A stretch of DNA of 63,104 bases, from contig NZ_AUBC01000027.1 in assembly GCF_000429045.1 (NCBI RefSeq), positions 1 to 63,104 of the forward strand, read 5' to 3'. The position numbers were made by a program, and so were the translations under genes. How positions within the stretch are numbered: position 1 is the stretch's first letter; each line of letters starts with the position of its first letter. Shown in pieces: positions 1 to 11,175 of the stretch. This DNA is from Salinarimonas rosea DSM 21201 (GTDB lineage: Bacteria; Pseudomonadota; Alphaproteobacteria; Rhizobiales; Beijerinckiaceae). The notes beneath the pieces were generated by a model. It made no database searches, had not been told where the DNA came from, and was given only the letters and a program-made list of their open reading frames with translations.

Positions 1-1191
<1,191 letters not shown>

Positions 1192-1210
1192 GGCCCGAGA
1201 GGGCGTGAGG

Positions 1211-1240
1211 ACGCGGCCGCGATCGTCGCGGCCGCGTTTC
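1211..1240 (+). terminator. Hairpin terminator between tuf and rpsJ
   Basis: A perfect 12-bp inverted repeat (1211-1222 with 1226-1237, 3-nt loop) is followed by a short T-rich run. It sits 20 bases after the tuf stop and fits a rho-independent terminator or attenuator that could uncouple tuf from the S10 genes. Confidence 0.7.
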
Positions 1241-1295
1241 TGGTCCCGCGGCGGGTTCGCCGCCGGCGGGTCGGGTGAGGAAGACGGGGCAACCC

Positions 1296-1604
<309 letters not shown>

Positions 1605-1653
1605 GGCCCTCCGGGCTCTCAGGGACAGGCATCAACGCCGAGAGGGAACGCAC

Positions 1654-2388
1654 ATGCGCTCAGGCGTCATCGCGCAAAAGATCGGCATGACCCGCGTCTT
1701 CACGGACGCCGGAGAGCATGTCCCGGTCACCGTCCTCAAGCTCGACCAGTGTCAGGTCGTGGCCCATCGGACGAAGGACAAGAACGGCTACGTCGCGCTG
1801 CAGGTCGGCGCCGGCCTCGCCAAGGTGAAGAACGTCTCGAAGGCGGAGCGCGGCCGGTTCGCCGTCGCCAAGGTCGAGCCGAAGCGCAAGCTCGCCGAGT
1901 TCCGCGTGTCCGAGGACGCGCTGATCCCGGTCGGCGCCGAGATCACGGCGGATCACTTCGTCCCCGGGCAGTTCGTCGACGTGACGGGCACCTCGAAGGG
2001 CAAGGGCTTCGCCGGCGGCATGAAGCGCTGGAACTTCGCGGGCCTGCGCGCCTCCCACGGCGTGTCGGTGTCGCATCGCTCGATCGGCTCGACCGGCGGC
2101 CGCCAGGACCCCGGCAAGACGTTCAAGGGCAAGAAGATGCCCGGCCATCTCGGCGTCGAGCGCGTCACGACGCAGAACCTGCGCGTGGTGCAGACCGATC
2201 CGGAGCGCGGCCTCATCCTCGTCGAGGGTGCCGTCCCCGGCGGCGACGGCGGCTGGATCTTCGTGCGGGACGCGGTGAAGCGCGCGCTCCCGGCGGATGT
2301 GCCGATGCCCGGCAAGTACCGTGAGAACGGGGCCAGCGAGGCGCCGGCCGAGGCCGGCTCCCAGGCCCAGACCGAGGAGAACGCGTGA
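1654..2388 (+). CDS. rplC: 50S ribosomal protein L3
   Basis: Large-subunit protein of 244 aa that nucleates 23S rRNA folding near the peptidyl transferase centre. The N-terminus [20 protein letters not shown] and the central loop around [15 protein letters not shown] are diagnostic. It is about 35 residues longer than the E. coli protein because of an Ala/Glu-rich tail, common in alphaproteobacteria. Its TGA overlaps the rplD ATG by one base. Confidence 0.97.
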   Translation: MRSGVIAQKIGMTRVFTDAGEHVPVTVLKLDQCQVVAHRTKDKNGYVALQVGAGLAKVKNVSKAERGRFAVAKVEPKRKLAEFRVSEDALIPVGAEITADHFVPGQFVDVTGTSKGKGFAGGMKRWNFAGLRASHGVSVSHRSIGSTGGRQDPGKTFKGKKMPGHLGVERVTTQNLRVVQTDPERGLILVEGAVPGGDGGWIFVRDAVKRALPADVPMPGKYRENGASEAPAEAGSQAQTEENA

Positions 2389-3008
2389 TGAAGCTCGCGA
2401 TCACCACGTTGGACGGCGCCAGCGCCGGCGAGGTCGAGCTCGACGACGCGATCTTCGGTCTCGAGCCTCGTGCCGACATCCTGCAGCGCATGGTCCGCTG
2501 GCAGCTCGCCAAGCGCCAGGCGGGGACCCACAAGGTCAAGAACCGCGGCGAGATCGCCCGGACGACCAAGAAGGTCTACCGTCAGAAGGGCACCGGCAAC
2601 GCCCGCCACGGCTCGGCCCGCGTGGGCCAGTTCCGCGGCGGCGGACGCGCCTTCGGCCCGCTCGTGCGCTCGCACGCTCACGACCTGCCCAAGAAGGTCC
2701 GTGCGCTGGCGCTGCGCCACGCGCTGTCCTCCAAGGCACGCACCGAGGCGCTCATCGTCGTCGACGAGATCGTCGCGGCCGAGCCCAAGACGAAGGCTCT
2801 GGTCGAGCGCTTCGCCAAGCTCGACCTGACGAACGCGCTGATCATCGGCGGCACGGAGCTCGACGCGAACTTCAAGCTCGCCTCGCGCGCCATCCCCAAC
2901 ATCGACGTTCTGCCGATCCAGGGCATCAACGTCTACGACATCCTGCGCCGCGAGAAGCTCGTGCTGACCAAGGCGGCCGTGGACGCGCTGGAGGAGCGGT
3001 TCAAATGA
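2388..3008 (+). CDS. rplD: 50S ribosomal protein L4
   Basis: Large-subunit protein (206 aa) lining the exit tunnel. The tunnel loop [15 protein letters not shown] and RGGGRAFGP are visible at about residues 60-90. The ATG at 2388 overlaps the rplC stop, and a GTG one codon upstream (2385) is possible. In E. coli L4 represses its own operon; the sequence here does not show whether that holds. Confidence 0.96.
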   Translation: MKLAITTLDGASAGEVELDDAIFGLEPRADILQRMVRWQLAKRQAGTHKVKNRGEIARTTKKVYRQKGTGNARHGSARVGQFRGGGRAFGPLVRSHAHDLPKKVRALALRHALSSKARTEALIVVDEIVAAEPKTKALVERFAKLDLTNALIIGGTELDANFKLASRAIPNIDVLPIQGINVYDILRREKLVLTKAAVDALEERFK

Positions 3009-3301
3009 GCATGGATCCACGCCATTACGACGTGATCATCGCTCCCGTGATCACGGAGAAGTCGACCAACCTGTCCGAGCTGAACAAGGTCGTCTTCAAG
3101 GTCGCCATGGACGCGACCAAGCCGCAGATCAAGACGGCCGTCGAGAAGCTCTTCGACGTCAAGGTCAAGGCGGTGAACACGTCCGTGCTCAAGGGCAAGA
3201 CCAAGATCTTCCGCGGCATCCGCGGGCGCCGCTCGGACGTCAAGAAGGCGATCGTGACCCTCGAGGAGGGGCACTCCATCGACGTCACCACGGGCCTGTG
3301 A
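3005..3301 (+). CDS. rplW: 50S ribosomal protein L23
   Basis: Exit-site protein (98 aa) that docks trigger factor and SRP. The core [17 protein letters not shown] is typical. The start at 3005 overlaps the rplD stop (ATGA); a second ATG two codons later (3011) is an equally possible start. It is part of the S10 block, with rplB following after 16 bases. Confidence 0.96.
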   Translation: MSMDPRHYDVIIAPVITEKSTNLSELNKVVFKVAMDATKPQIKTAVEKLFDVKVKAVNTSVLKGKTKIFRGIRGRRSDVKKAIVTLEEGHSIDVTTGL

Positions 3302-3317
3302 GGAAGGGATCTCCACA

Positions 3318-4157
3318 ATGGCTTTGAAGCATTTCAAGCCCATCACGCCCGGCCTCCGGCAGCTCGTCATCGTCGACCGGAAGGGCCTCTACAAGGGCAA
3401 GCCGGTCAAGGCGCTCACCGAGGGCCTGTCGCAGAAGGGCGGGCGCAACAACACCGGCCGGATCACCGTCCGCTTCCGCGGCGGCGGCCACAAGCGCACC
3501 TACCGCGTCGTCGACTTCAAGCGTCGCGCGCGGCTCGGCGAGACGGCCAAGGTGGAGCGGATCGAGTACGATCCCAACCGCTCGGCCTACATCGCGCTGA
3601 TCCGCTACGAGGACGGGACGCAGTCCTACATCCTCGCGCCGCAGCGCCTGTCGGCCGGCGACACGGTCACCGCGGGCGAGAAGTCCGACATCAAGCCGGG
3701 CAACGCCCTGCCGCTCGCGTCGATCCCGGTCGGCACGATCGTGCACAACATCGAGCTGAAGATCGGCAAGGGCGGCGCGATGGCGCGCTCGGCGGGCTCC
3801 TACGGGCAGATCGTCGGCCGCGACCAGGGCTACGTCTCGATCCGCCTGACCTCCGGCGAGCAGCGTCTCGTCCACGGCCAGTGCTTCGCGACGGTCGGTG
3901 CGGTGTCGAACCCGGACCACATGAACACCTCGATGGGCAAGGCCGGCCGCAACCGCTGGCTCGGCCGTCGCCCGCACAATCGCGGCGTCGCGATGAACCC
4001 GATCGACCACCCGCACGGCGGCGGCGAAGGCCGCACCTCGGGCGGCCGTCACCCGGTCACCCCGTGGGGCAAGCCCACCAAGGGCCGCAAGACGCGGTCC
4101 AACAAGCGGACGGACAAGTTCATCGTCTCGAGCCGCCACGCCCGCAAGAAGAGGTGA
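3318..4157 (+). CDS. rplB: 50S ribosomal protein L2
   Basis: Largest primary 23S-binding protein (279 aa), needed for subunit joining and peptidyl transferase assembly. It begins [20 protein letters not shown] and carries the conserved C-terminal motif [14 protein letters not shown] (about residues 226-239) with the essential His. Length and start are normal for the family. Confidence 0.98.
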   Translation: MALKHFKPITPGLRQLVIVDRKGLYKGKPVKALTEGLSQKGGRNNTGRITVRFRGGGHKRTYRVVDFKRRARLGETAKVERIEYDPNRSAYIALIRYEDGTQSYILAPQRLSAGDTVTAGEKSDIKPGNALPLASIPVGTIVHNIELKIGKGGAMARSAGSYGQIVGRDQGYVSIRLTSGEQRLVHGQCFATVGAVSNPDHMNTSMGKAGRNRWLGRRPHNRGVAMNPIDHPHGGGEGRTSGGRHPVTPWGKPTKGRKTRSNKRTDKFIVSSRHARKKR

Positions 4158-4167
4158 GGACAGAGCC

Positions 4168-4446
4168 ATGGCGCGTTCCATCTGGAAGGGCCCGTTCATC
4201 GACGGCTACCTTCTCAAGAAGGCCGAGGCGGCCCGCTCGTCCGGCCGAAGCGAGGTCATCAAGATCTGGAGCCGTCGCTCCACGATCCTGCCTCAGTTCG
4301 TCGGCCTCACCTTCGGGGTCTACAACGGTCAGAAGCACATTCCCGTCTACGTGACGGAGGAGATGGTGGGCCACAAGTTCGGCGAGTTCTCGCCGACGCG
4401 CACCTTCTCCGGCCACGCGGCGGACAAGAAGGCGAGGAGGCGCTGA
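4168..4446 (+). CDS. rpsS: 30S ribosomal protein S19
   Basis: Head protein of the small subunit (92 aa) that pairs with S13 near the A site. It starts [20 protein letters not shown] and ends in the basic KKARRR tail. Ten bases separate it from rplB and one base from rplV, so translation is probably coupled. Confidence 0.97.
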   Translation: MARSIWKGPFIDGYLLKKAEAARSSGRSEVIKIWSRRSTILPQFVGLTFGVYNGQKHIPVYVTEEMVGHKFGEFSPTRTFSGHAADKKARRR

Positions 4447-4447
4447 C

Positions 4448-4828
4448 ATGGGCAAGCCCGCTCAAACCCGCTCGCTGCCCGAGAACGAGGCCAAGGCCGT
4501 GCTGCGCATGGTCCGCATCAGCCCTCAGAAGCTGAACCTCGTGGCGCAGCTCATCCGGGGCAAGAAGGTCGGCGTCGCGCTCGCGGATCTGGAGTTCTCC
4601 AAGAAGCGCATCGCGCGCGACGTGAAGAAGTGCCTCGAGAGCGCCATCGCCAACGCCGAGAACAACCACGACCTCGATGTCGACGATCTCGTCGTCAAGG
4701 AGGCGTTCGTCGGCAAGGCGCTGGTGATGAAGCGCTTCCACGCCCGCGCCCGCGGCCGCGGCGCGCGCATCATGAAGCCCTTCTCGAACCTCACGATCGT
4801 GGTTCGCGAAGCGCCCGCGCAGTCCTGA
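4448..4828 (+). CDS. rplV: 50S ribosomal protein L22
   Basis: Exit-tunnel constriction protein (126 aa); the beta-hairpin tip lies around [14 protein letters not shown]. About 16 residues longer at the N-terminus than E. coli L22, as in relatives. It starts one base after the rpsS stop. Confidence 0.96.
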   Translation: MGKPAQTRSLPENEAKAVLRMVRISPQKLNLVAQLIRGKKVGVALADLEFSKKRIARDVKKCLESAIANAENNHDLDVDDLVVKEAFVGKALVMKRFHARARGRGARIMKPFSNLTIVVREAPAQS

Positions 4829-4838
4829 GGAGGATACG

Positions 4839-5594
4839 ATGGGTCACAAGGTCAACCCGATCGGGCTGCGTCTGGGCATCAACCGCACCTGGGACAGCCG
4901 CTGGTTCGCCGGCAAGGGCGAGTACGCCCGCCTGCTCCACGAGGACATCGCCATCCGCGACGCCCTCATGAAGCAGCTCAAGCAGGCCGCCGTCTCGCGC
5001 ATCGTCATCGAGCGCCCGCACCGGAAGTGCCGCGTCACCATCCACTCGGCCCGCCCGGGCGTGGTGATCGGCAAGAAGGGCGCGGACATCGAGAAGCTGC
5101 GCAAGCTCGTCGGCCGGATGACCAAGGCCGAGGTGACGATCAACATCGTCGAGGTGCGCAAGCCGGAGACGGACGCGACGCTCATCGCCGACTCGATCGC
5201 CCAGCAGCTCGAGCGCCGCGTGGCCTTCCGTCGCGCCATGAAGCGCGCGGTGCAGTCGGCGATGCGTCTGGGTGCCGAGGGCATCCGCATCAACTGTGCC
5301 GGCCGTCTCGGCGGCGCCGAGATCGCGCGCCTCGAGTGGTACCGCGAGGGCCGCGTCCCGCTGCACACGCTGCGCGCGGACGTCGACTACGGTATCGGCA
5401 CGGCGTTCACCACGTACGGCACGTGCGGCATCAAGGTCTGGGTGTTCAAGGGCGAGATCCTCGAGCACGACCCGATGGCGCAGGAGCGCCGCATGACCGA
5501 GGAAGGCGGCCGCTCCGGCGGCGACCGTGATCGCGATCGTGACCGCGGCCCGCGCCGCGACCGTGACCGTGATCGCGAGCGCGAGAGCGCCTGA
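4839..5594 (+). CDS. rpsC: 30S ribosomal protein S3 with Arg/Asp-repeat tail
   Basis: Small-subunit protein (251 aa) forming the mRNA entry channel with S4 and S5. It starts [20 protein letters not shown], and the KH motif VIGKKGADI lies near residue 75. After residue ~220 comes an unusual alternating Arg-Asp tail encoded by a near-repetitive GAC-CGT/GAT-CGC stretch (5520-5585), making it about 18 residues longer than E. coli S3. The tail is low complexity and probably disordered (inference). Confidence 0.97.
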   Translation: MGHKVNPIGLRLGINRTWDSRWFAGKGEYARLLHEDIAIRDALMKQLKQAAVSRIVIERPHRKCRVTIHSARPGVVIGKKGADIEKLRKLVGRMTKAEVTINIVEVRKPETDATLIADSIAQQLERRVAFRRAMKRAVQSAMRLGAEGIRINCAGRLGGAEIARLEWYREGRVPLHTLRADVDYGIGTAFTTYGTCGIKVWVFKGEILEHDPMAQERRMTEEGGRSGGDRDRDRDRGPRRDRDRDRERESA

Positions 5595-5620
5595 GGCGAA
5601 GGCAGTTCTGGAGGCACGCC

Positions 5621-6034
5621 ATGTTGCAACCCAAGAAGACCAAGTTCCGCAAGCAGTTCAAGGGGCGCATCCACGGCGTCGCCAAGGGCGGCACGGAGCT
5701 GAACTTCGGCCAGTACGGCCTCAAGGCCGTGGAGCCGGAGCGCATCACCGCGCGCCAGATCGAGGCCGCCCGCCGCGCCATCACCCGTCAGATGAAGCGC
5801 CAGGGCCGCGTCTGGATCCGCGTTTTCCCGGACGTCCCGGTCACCGCCAAGCCGACCGAGGTCCGCATGGGTAAGGGTAAGGGCGCGCCGGAATACTGGG
5901 CGGCCCGGGTCAAGCCCGGCCGTATCATGTTCGAGATCGACGGCGTGCCCGAGGACATCGCGCGCGAGGCCATGCGCCTCGCCGCGGCCAAGCTGCCGAT
6001 CCGTACGCGCTTCGTCCAGCGCATCGCCGATTGA
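5621..6034 (+). CDS. rplP: 50S ribosomal protein L16
   Basis: Large-subunit protein (137 aa) helping to position A-site tRNA. It starts [19 protein letters not shown] and contains [17 protein letters not shown] with the family's conserved arginine loop. A GGAGG-type RBS precedes the ATG. Confidence 0.97.
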   Translation: MLQPKKTKFRKQFKGRIHGVAKGGTELNFGQYGLKAVEPERITARQIEAARRAITRQMKRQGRVWIRVFPDVPVTAKPTEVRMGKGKGAPEYWAARVKPGRIMFEIDGVPEDIAREAMRLAAAKLPIRTRFVQRIAD

Positions 6035-6045
6035 GGAGGGACGAG

Positions 6046-6261
6046 ATGAAGTCGAGCCAGCGTCTGTCCGACCTGAAGGCGATGACCGGAGATCAGCTGC
6101 AGGACGAGCTCCTGAAGCTGAAGAAGGAGCAGTTCAACCTGCGCTTCCAGAAGGCCACGGGACAGCTCGAGAACACCGCGCGCGTGGCGCAGGTCCGCAG
6201 GGACATCGCCCGGGTCAAGACGATCCAGCGCCACAAGCAGGCCGCCGCGGCCACCGCCTGA
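6046..6261 (+). CDS. rpmC: 50S ribosomal protein L29
   Basis: Small two-helix protein (71 aa) beside the exit tunnel. The core [19 protein letters not shown] is diagnostic. I placed the start at 6046 ([10 protein letters not shown]) rather than at the in-frame ATG at 6031, because TGAGGAGGG at 6033-6040 then serves as the RBS. Confidence 0.95.
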   Translation: MKSSQRLSDLKAMTGDQLQDELLKLKKEQFNLRFQKATGQLENTARVAQVRRDIARVKTIQRHKQAAAATA

Positions 6262-6273
6262 GGATACGAGATC

Positions 6274-6516
6274 ATGCCGAAGCGCGTTTTGCAGGGCGTC
6301 GTCGTCAGCGACAAGCAGGACAAGACCATCGTCGTGAAGGTCGAGCGCCGCTTCACGCACCCGCTGCTGAAGAAGACCGTCCGCCGCACGAAGAACTACC
6401 ATGCCCACGACGAGAACAACGTCGCCAAGGTCGGCGACGTGGTCCAGATCGAGGAGACGCGGCCCCTGTCCCGCCTGAAGTGCTGGGCGCTGGTGCAGCA
6501 GGGCACGCAGGGCTGA
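6274..6516 (+). CDS. rpsQ: 30S ribosomal protein S17
   Basis: Primary 16S-binding protein (80 aa) with an OB fold. It starts [18 protein letters not shown] and carries [16 protein letters not shown]. After its stop the operon has a 159-base gap containing two hairpins and a promoter-like site before rplN. Confidence 0.96.
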   Translation: MPKRVLQGVVVSDKQDKTIVVKVERRFTHPLLKKTVRRTKNYHAHDENNVAKVGDVVQIEETRPLSRLKCWALVQQGTQG

Positions 6517-6518
6517 GC

Positions 6519-6533
6519 CCCTCGTTTCGAGGG
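6519..6533 (+). terminator. Small hairpin after rpsQ
   Basis: CCCTCG pairs with CGAGGG across a 3-T loop just after the rpsQ stop and is followed by TTG. The stem is short and lacks a long T tract, so it may only attenuate or mark an mRNA processing site. Confidence 0.35.
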
Positions 6534-6562
6534 TTGTGCGAGACGGGCGCTTCCTGTATGGG
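6534..6562 (+). promoter_or_regulatory. Internal promoter before rplN (candidate)
   Basis: TTGTGC (6534-6539) and TATGGG (6557-6562) are separated by exactly 17 bases, as in a sigma-70 promoter. The same -10-like hexamer at the same spacing occurs before rpsM. The -10 lies in the loop of a 7-bp hairpin (6545-6551 with 6563-6569). It would start an spc-type transcript at rplN. Inferred from sequence only. Confidence 0.5.
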
Positions 6563-6675
6563 AGCGCCCTTCTCGCGATCATGAGCAGGGGGCGCGAGAC
6601 CCCCGTCAGAAGTAGTCCGGCCGGGCAATCCCGTCCGTGCCGGAAACCTTTTGAGACAAGGAAAGGATCAAGGCC

Positions 6676-7044
6676 ATGATCCAGATGCAGACGAACCTCG
6701 ACGTCGCCGACAATTCCGGCGCCCGTCGCGTGATGTGCATCAAGGTCCTGGGCGGCTCGAAGCGGAAGTACGCCTCCGTGGGCGACATCATCGTCGTCTC
6801 GGTGAAGGAGGCGATCCCGCGCGGGCGCGTCAAGAAGGGCGACGTGATGAAGGCGGTCGTGGTGCGCACGGCCAAGGACATCCGCCGCGCCGACGGCTCG
6901 GTCATCCGCTTCGACAAGAACGCGGCCGTGCTCGTGAACAACAACAAGGAGCCGGTCGGCACGCGCATCTTCGGACCGGTTCCGCGCGAGCTGCGCGCGA
7001 AGAACCACATGAAGATCATCTCCCTGGCTCCGGAGGTGCTGTGA
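6676..7044 (+). CDS. rplN: 50S ribosomal protein L14
   Basis: Large-subunit interface protein (122 aa) that contacts 16S helix 14 and is the target of RsfS. It starts [20 protein letters not shown], the canonical N-terminus, and the length is standard. First gene after the 159-base gap; its TGA overlaps the rplX ATG. Confidence 0.97.
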   Translation: MIQMQTNLDVADNSGARRVMCIKVLGGSKRKYASVGDIIVVSVKEAIPRGRVKKGDVMKAVVVRTAKDIRRADGSVIRFDKNAAVLVNNNKEPVGTRIFGPVPRELRAKNHMKIISLAPEVL

Positions 7045-7361
7045 TGGCGGCGAAGATCAAGAAGGGCGACCAGGTGATCGTTCTCACCGGTCGCGACAAG
7101 GGCAAGAGCGGCGAGGTCGTGCGCGTCATGCCCAAGGAGACGCGGGCGCTCGTGCGCGGCATCAACCTGGTCAAGCGCCACCAGCGCCAGACGGCCCAGC
7201 AGGACGGCGGCATCGTCACCAAGGAGGCGCCGCTCCACCTGTCGAACCTCGCGGTCAAGGACCCGAAGGACGGCAAGCCCACGCGCGTCGGCTTCAAGTT
7301 TCTGGACGACGGGCGCAAGGTCCGCTTCGCCAAGCGCTCGGGAGATCTGATCGATGGCTGA
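7044..7361 (+). CDS. rplX: 50S ribosomal protein L24
   Basis: Assembly initiator protein (105 aa) with a KOW motif near the N-terminus ([20 protein letters not shown]). The start at 7044 shares one base with the rplN stop. Its 3' end overlaps rplE by eight bases, indicating translational coupling. Confidence 0.96.
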   Translation: MAAKIKKGDQVIVLTGRDKGKSGEVVRVMPKETRALVRGINLVKRHQRQTAQQDGGIVTKEAPLHLSNLAVKDPKDGKPTRVGFKFLDDGRKVRFAKRSGDLIDG

Positions 7362-7914
7362 GATGAACGGCTACACGCCCCGCATGAAGCAGCACTACGA
7401 AGAGGTGGTGCGCCCGGGGATGATCGAGAAGTTCGGCTACAAGAACCCCATGGAAGTGCCGAGGATCGACAAGATCGTCGTCAACATGGGCGTGGGCGAG
7501 TCGACCGCAGATTCGAAGAAGGCGACCACCGCCGCCGCGGACCTCGCGATGATCGCCGGCCAGGCGCCGGTCATCACCCGCGCCCGCAAGGCGATCGCGA
7601 GCTTCAAGGTCCGCGAGAACATGCCGCTGGGCTGCAAGGTCACCCTGCGCAAGACGCGGATGTACGAGTTCCTCGACCGCATGGTCACGATCGCGCTGCC
7701 GCGCGTGCGCGACTTCCGCGGCCTGAACCCGAAGTCGTTCGACGGCAACGGCAACTTCGCGATGGGCATCAAGGAGCACATCGTTTTCCCCGAGATCAAC
7801 TACGACCGTGTCGAGCAGATCTGGGGCATGGACGTCATCGTCACGACGACGGCCAAGACCGACGAGGAAGCGCGCGAGCTGCTGCGTTTCTTCAATTTCC
7901 CGTTCCGGCAGTGA
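7354..7914 (+). CDS. rplE: 50S ribosomal protein L5
   Basis: 5S rRNA-binding protein (186 aa) of the central protuberance. The conserved stretch [10 protein letters not shown] and the loop [18 protein letters not shown] are visible. I kept the ATG at 7354, inside the end of rplX; an ATG at 7363 just after the rplX stop is an alternative. Confidence 0.96.
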   Translation: MAEMNGYTPRMKQHYEEVVRPGMIEKFGYKNPMEVPRIDKIVVNMGVGESTADSKKATTAAADLAMIAGQAPVITRARKAIASFKVRENMPLGCKVTLRKTRMYEFLDRMVTIALPRVRDFRGLNPKSFDGNGNFAMGIKEHIVFPEINYDRVEQIWGMDVIVTTTAKTDEEARELLRFFNFPFRQ

Positions 7915-7953
7915 GGCTGCAGGGCCTCAGACGCGGAAACCGGAGAGGAATTC

Positions 7954-8259
7954 ATGGCTAAGAAGTCTCATATCGAGAAGAACAAGCGCCGCCAGCGGAT
8001 GGTCAAGCAGTGGACCGGCCGCCGCGAGCGCCTGAAGGCGATCGCCAGCGACGAATCGGTGTCGATGGAGGAGCGCTTCGAGGCGCGCCTCAAGCTCGCC
8101 GAGATCCCCCGCAACGCCAACCCGACGCGCGTGCGCAATCGCTGCGAGGTCACCGGTCGGCCGCGGGCCTACTACCGCAAGCTGGGCATGTCGCGCATCG
8201 CGCTTCGCGAGCTCGGCTCGCGGGGCCTGATCCCCGGCCTGGTCAAGTCGAGCTGGTAA
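7954..8259 (+). CDS. rpsN: 30S ribosomal protein S14
   Basis: Head protein of 101 aa. This is the long zinc-free type: the C-terminal region [20 protein letters not shown] lacks the two CxxC pairs of the short form. A GGAGAGG-like RBS precedes it. Confidence 0.96.
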   Translation: MAKKSHIEKNKRRQRMVKQWTGRRERLKAIASDESVSMEERFEARLKLAEIPRNANPTRVRNRCEVTGRPRAYYRKLGMSRIALRELGSRGLIPGLVKSSW

Positions 8260-8271
8260 GGAGGACGCATC

Positions 8272-8670
8272 ATGGCGATCAACGATCCGCTCGGCGACAT
8301 GCTGACCCGCATCCGCAATGCGCAGCTGCGCCGGCGTCCCACCGTGGGCACGCCCGGCTCGAAGCTGCGTGCGCGGGTTCTCGACGTGCTCAAGTCCGAG
8401 GGCTACATCCGCGACTACTCGGTCGCGGAGTTCGGCAACGGCCGGACCGAGTTCCAGATCGAGCTCAAGTATTTCGACGGCACGCCGGTCATCAAGACCA
8501 TCGAGCGCGTGTCGAAGCCCGGCCGCCGGGTGTACATGTCCATCGACACGATGCCGCGCTATGCCGACGGCCTCGGGACGGTGATCCTGTCCACCTCGCG
8601 CGGCGTGATGGCCGACCACGAGGCCCGCGAGGCCAACGTGGGCGGCGAAGTGCTCTGCCGCGTCTTCTGA
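8272..8670 (+). CDS. rpsH: 30S ribosomal protein S8
   Basis: Central-domain 16S-binding protein (132 aa). It starts [20 protein letters not shown] and contains the C-terminal [20 protein letters not shown] signature. In E. coli S8 is the translational repressor of the spc operon, and the equivalent target would lie near rplE here (not verified). Confidence 0.97.
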   Translation: MAINDPLGDMLTRIRNAQLRRRPTVGTPGSKLRARVLDVLKSEGYIRDYSVAEFGNGRTEFQIELKYFDGTPVIKTIERVSKPGRRVYMSIDTMPRYADGLGTVILSTSRGVMADHEAREANVGGEVLCRVF

Positions 8671-8704
8671 CGCGCGGGCGATCTCGGAACCGAAGGAGAG
8701 CGAC

Positions 8705-9238
8705 ATGTCTCGCGTAGGCAAGAAGCCGGTCCCGGTCCCGCAGGGCGTCACCGCGTCCGTGGACGGTCAGACCGTGAAGATGAAGGGGACGAAGGGCGAG
8801 CTGAGCTTCGTCGTCCCCGAGGAAGTGTCGGTCGCGATGCAGGACGGCTCCGTCGCCGTGCAGCCCCGCGACACGACGAAGGACGCGCGCTCCAAGTGGG
8901 GCCTCTCGCGCGCCATGATCGCGAACATCGCGACGGGCGTCTCGAAGGGCTTCGAGCGCAAGCTCGAGATCAACGGCGTCGGCTACCGTGCCGCGGTGCA
9001 GGGCAAGACCCTCAAGCTCGCGCTCGGCTACAGCCACGACGTGGACTTCGACATCCCCGCCGACATCACCATCGCGACGCCCAAGCCCACCGAGATCCTG
9101 ATCTCGGGAATCGACAAGCAGCGCGTCGGCCAGGTGGCGGCGGTGATCCGTGGCTATCGCGGCCCCGAGCCCTACAAGGGCAAGGGCGTGAAGTACGCCG
9201 ACGAGACGATCTTCCGCAAGGAAGGCAAGAAGAAGTAA
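8705..9238 (+). CDS. rplF: 50S ribosomal protein L6
   Basis: Large-subunit protein (177 aa) near the factor-binding site, with two copies of an RNA-binding fold. It starts [16 protein letters not shown] and carries the C-terminal motif [29 protein letters not shown] lies just upstream. Confidence 0.97.
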   Translation: MSRVGKKPVPVPQGVTASVDGQTVKMKGTKGELSFVVPEEVSVAMQDGSVAVQPRDTTKDARSKWGLSRAMIANIATGVSKGFERKLEINGVGYRAAVQGKTLKLALGYSHDVDFDIPADITIATPKPTEILISGIDKQRVGQVAAVIRGYRGPEPYKGKGVKYADETIFRKEGKKK

Positions 9239-9249
9239 GGACGCGAGCC

Positions 9250-9612
9250 ATGGCGAAGAACCTCGATGCCGTCGCGCGCCGCAAGGCCCGCGTCCGCAAG
9301 GCCATCAAGTCGGTGGCCAACGGGCGTCCGCGCCTGTCGGTCTTCCGCTCGTCGAAGCAGATCTACGCTCAGATCATCGACGATGCGAAGGGCCACACGC
9401 TGGCGTCCGCGTCCTCCCTCGAGAAGGACCTGCGCGAGAAGCTGAAGACCGGCGCGGACCGCGCCGCGGCGGCGGAGATCGGCAAGCTCGTCGCCGAGCG
9501 CGCCAAGGCCGCCGGCGTGACCAAGGTCGTCTTCGACCGCTCGGGCTACATCTATCACGGCCGGGTCAAGGCGCTGGCGGACGCCGCGCGCGAGGGCGGG
9601 CTGGAATTCTGA
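9250..9612 (+). CDS. rplR: 50S ribosomal protein L18
   Basis: 5S rRNA-binding protein (120 aa). The start at 9250 ([20 protein letters not shown]) is preceded by a weak RBS. The core [18 protein letters not shown] and the C-terminal [20 protein letters not shown] are diagnostic. It is followed by an unusually long 196-base gap before rpsE. Confidence 0.97.
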   Translation: MAKNLDAVARRKARVRKAIKSVANGRPRLSVFRSSKQIYAQIIDDAKGHTLASASSLEKDLREKLKTGADRAAAAEIGKLVAERAKAAGVTKVVFDRSGYIYHGRVKALADAAREGGLEF

Positions 9613-9808
9613 TCGCGATGGGCGTATAGCCCGGCGGTCCATCGAGACGGCGCGCGCGGGAGGGCTCCATGCCCGGCCCGCGCGGAGCCATGACGGCGGC
9701 AAGCAACAAGGGGAGGGAGCGCGCCCGCGCTCCCGGGCGGGCGGGTATCCTCCCGGCGCCGATCCCCGGCAGCGAGCGGGAGCCGCCGCCCGCGCCAGTG
9801 AGAGAGAC
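9613..9808 (+). other. 196-base gap inside the spc block with hairpin
   Basis: No convincing gene: the short in-frame stretch from 9669 is only a shadow of rpsE-frame DNA. It holds a TATAGC hexamer (9625-9630) with a poor -35 match 17 bases upstream, and a perfect 8-bp hairpin with a 4-nt loop at 9715-9734. It could be a weak internal promoter or a regulatory leader for rpsE. Confidence 0.4.
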
Positions 9809-10369
9809 ATGGCGAGAGAAAGAGACAGGCAGGATCGGGACGACCGCGACAGCGAGTTCGTCGACCGCCTCGTGCACATCAACCGCGTCGCCAAGGTGGT
9901 GAAGGGCGGCCGGCGCTTCGGCTTCGCCGCCCTCGTCGTCGTCGGCGACCAGAAGGGCCGCGTCGGCTTCGGCCACGGCAAGGCCCGCGAGGTGCCGGAG
10001 GCGATCCGCAAGGCGACCGAGGCCGCCAAGCGCGGGCTCGTGCGCGTGCCGCTGCGCGAGGGCCGCACCCTCCACCACGACGTCGCGGGCCGCCACGGCG
10101 CCGGCAAGGTCGTGATGCGCGCGGCGCCCGCGGGTACCGGCATCATCGCCGGCGGCCCGATGCGCGCCGTGTTCGAGGCGCTCGGCGTCCAGGACGTGGT
10201 GTCGAAGTCGCTGGGGTCGTCGAACCCCTACAACCTCGTGCGCGCCACCTTCGACGCGTTGAAGTCCGAGGACAGCCCGCGCTCCGTCGCGGCGCGCCGC
10301 GGGCTCAAGGTGTCGTCCCTGCAGGCCCGCCGTCCCGGCGGCGGCACCGACGTCGGCGCCGAAGGCTGA
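9809..10369 (+). CDS. rpsE: 30S ribosomal protein S5 with Arg/Asp-rich N-terminus
   Basis: mRNA entry-channel protein (186 aa, about 20 longer than E. coli). The first 16 residues are an RD-rich segment, followed by the S5 core [20 protein letters not shown] and the loop [18 protein letters not shown]. The start follows a GAGAGAG-like RBS. The N-terminal segment resembles the Arg-Asp tail of S3 in the same operon. Confidence 0.97.
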   Translation: MARERDRQDRDDRDSEFVDRLVHINRVAKVVKGGRRFGFAALVVVGDQKGRVGFGHGKAREVPEAIRKATEAAKRGLVRVPLREGRTLHHDVAGRHGAGKVVMRAAPAGTGIIAGGPMRAVFEALGVQDVVSKSLGSSNPYNLVRATFDALKSEDSPRSVAARRGLKVSSLQARRPGGGTDVGAEG

Positions 10370-10380
10370 GGGAGGGCGAC

Positions 10381-10569
10381 ATGGCTGACAAGACCATCAC
10401 CGTCGAGCAGATCGGCTCGCCCATCCGCCGCGAGGCCCGCCAGCGCCAGACGCTGATCGGGCTCGGGCTCAACAAGCTGCACCGGAAGCGCACCCTTCCC
10501 GACACCCCCGAGGTCCAGGGGATGATCACGAAGGTCAAGCATCTCGTGCGCGTCGTCGACGAGACCTGA
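10381..10569 (+). CDS. rpmD: 50S ribosomal protein L30
   Basis: Small large-subunit protein (62 aa). The motif [20 protein letters not shown] followed by [19 protein letters not shown] is diagnostic. GGAGGGCG lies a few bases upstream. Sits between rpsE and rplO as in most bacteria. Confidence 0.95.
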   Translation: MADKTITVEQIGSPIRREARQRQTLIGLGLNKLHRKRTLPDTPEVQGMITKVKHLVRVVDET

Positions 10570-10582
10570 GGAGGCGCGCGTC

Positions 10583-11059
10583 ATGAAGCTGAACGAACTT
10601 CGCGACAATCCCGGAGCGGTCAAGGAGCGCATGCGCGTCGGCCGCGGCATCGGGTCCGGCAAGGGCAAGACCGCCGGGCGCGGCGTCAAGGGTCAGAAGG
10701 CCCGCTCCGGCGTCCGTATCAAGGGCTTCGAGGGCGGCCAGATGCCGATCTATCGGCGCCTGCCCAAGCGGGGCTTCAACAACCCCGGTGCCCGCGACCT
10801 CAACGAGGTCAACCTCGGGCGCATCCAGCAGGCTGTCGATGCGGGCAGGCTCGCGACCGACGCGCCGGTGACGGTCGAGGCGCTCGTCGCCGCGGGCGTC
10901 TGCTCGCGGGTGCGCGACGGGGTGAAGATCCTGGGTGTCGGCGAGCTCACCGCGAAGCTCGCCTTCGAGGTGACCGGCGCGTCGAAGTCGGCGCGCGAGG
11001 CCATCGAGAAGGCCGGCGGCAGCGTGAAGATCCTCGACGAGGCCGTTGCGCAGGCATGA
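10583..11059 (+). CDS. rplO: 50S ribosomal protein L15
   Basis: Late-assembly large-subunit protein (158 aa). It starts [20 protein letters not shown] and contains the Gly-rich basic stretch [20 protein letters not shown] and the motif [19 protein letters not shown] strong GAGGAGG RBS precedes it. A hairpin follows before secY. Confidence 0.97.
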   Translation: MKLNELRDNPGAVKERMRVGRGIGSGKGKTAGRGVKGQKARSGVRIKGFEGGQMPIYRRLPKRGFNNPGARDLNEVNLGRIQQAVDAGRLATDAPVTVEALVAAGVCSRVRDGVKILGVGELTAKLAFEVTGASKSAREAIEKAGGSVKILDEAVAQA

Positions 11060-11086
11060 GCCTGATCCCATCTTGACGACTGCGAG

Positions 11087-11125
11087 CGGCGGCCCGTGCG
11101 TGCGAGCGTGCGTGGCCGCCGTTTC
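11087..11125 (+). terminator. Hairpin between rplO and secY
   Basis: CGGCGGCC (11087-11094) pairs with GGCCGCCG (11114-11121) across a 19-nt loop and is followed by TTTC. A TTGACG hexamer lies just upstream at 11073-11078 without a good -10. It may attenuate transcription into secY. Confidence 0.4.
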
Positions 11126-11175
11126 ATCTCGACGAACAGCGACGACGATCGACGGCGCGCCTCGAGGAGGGGACG

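Noticed and set aside
9669-9902. Short plus-strand ORF in the gap before rpsE
   Set aside because: Pro/Arg-rich, out of frame with rpsE, overlaps its conserved start, no RBS.
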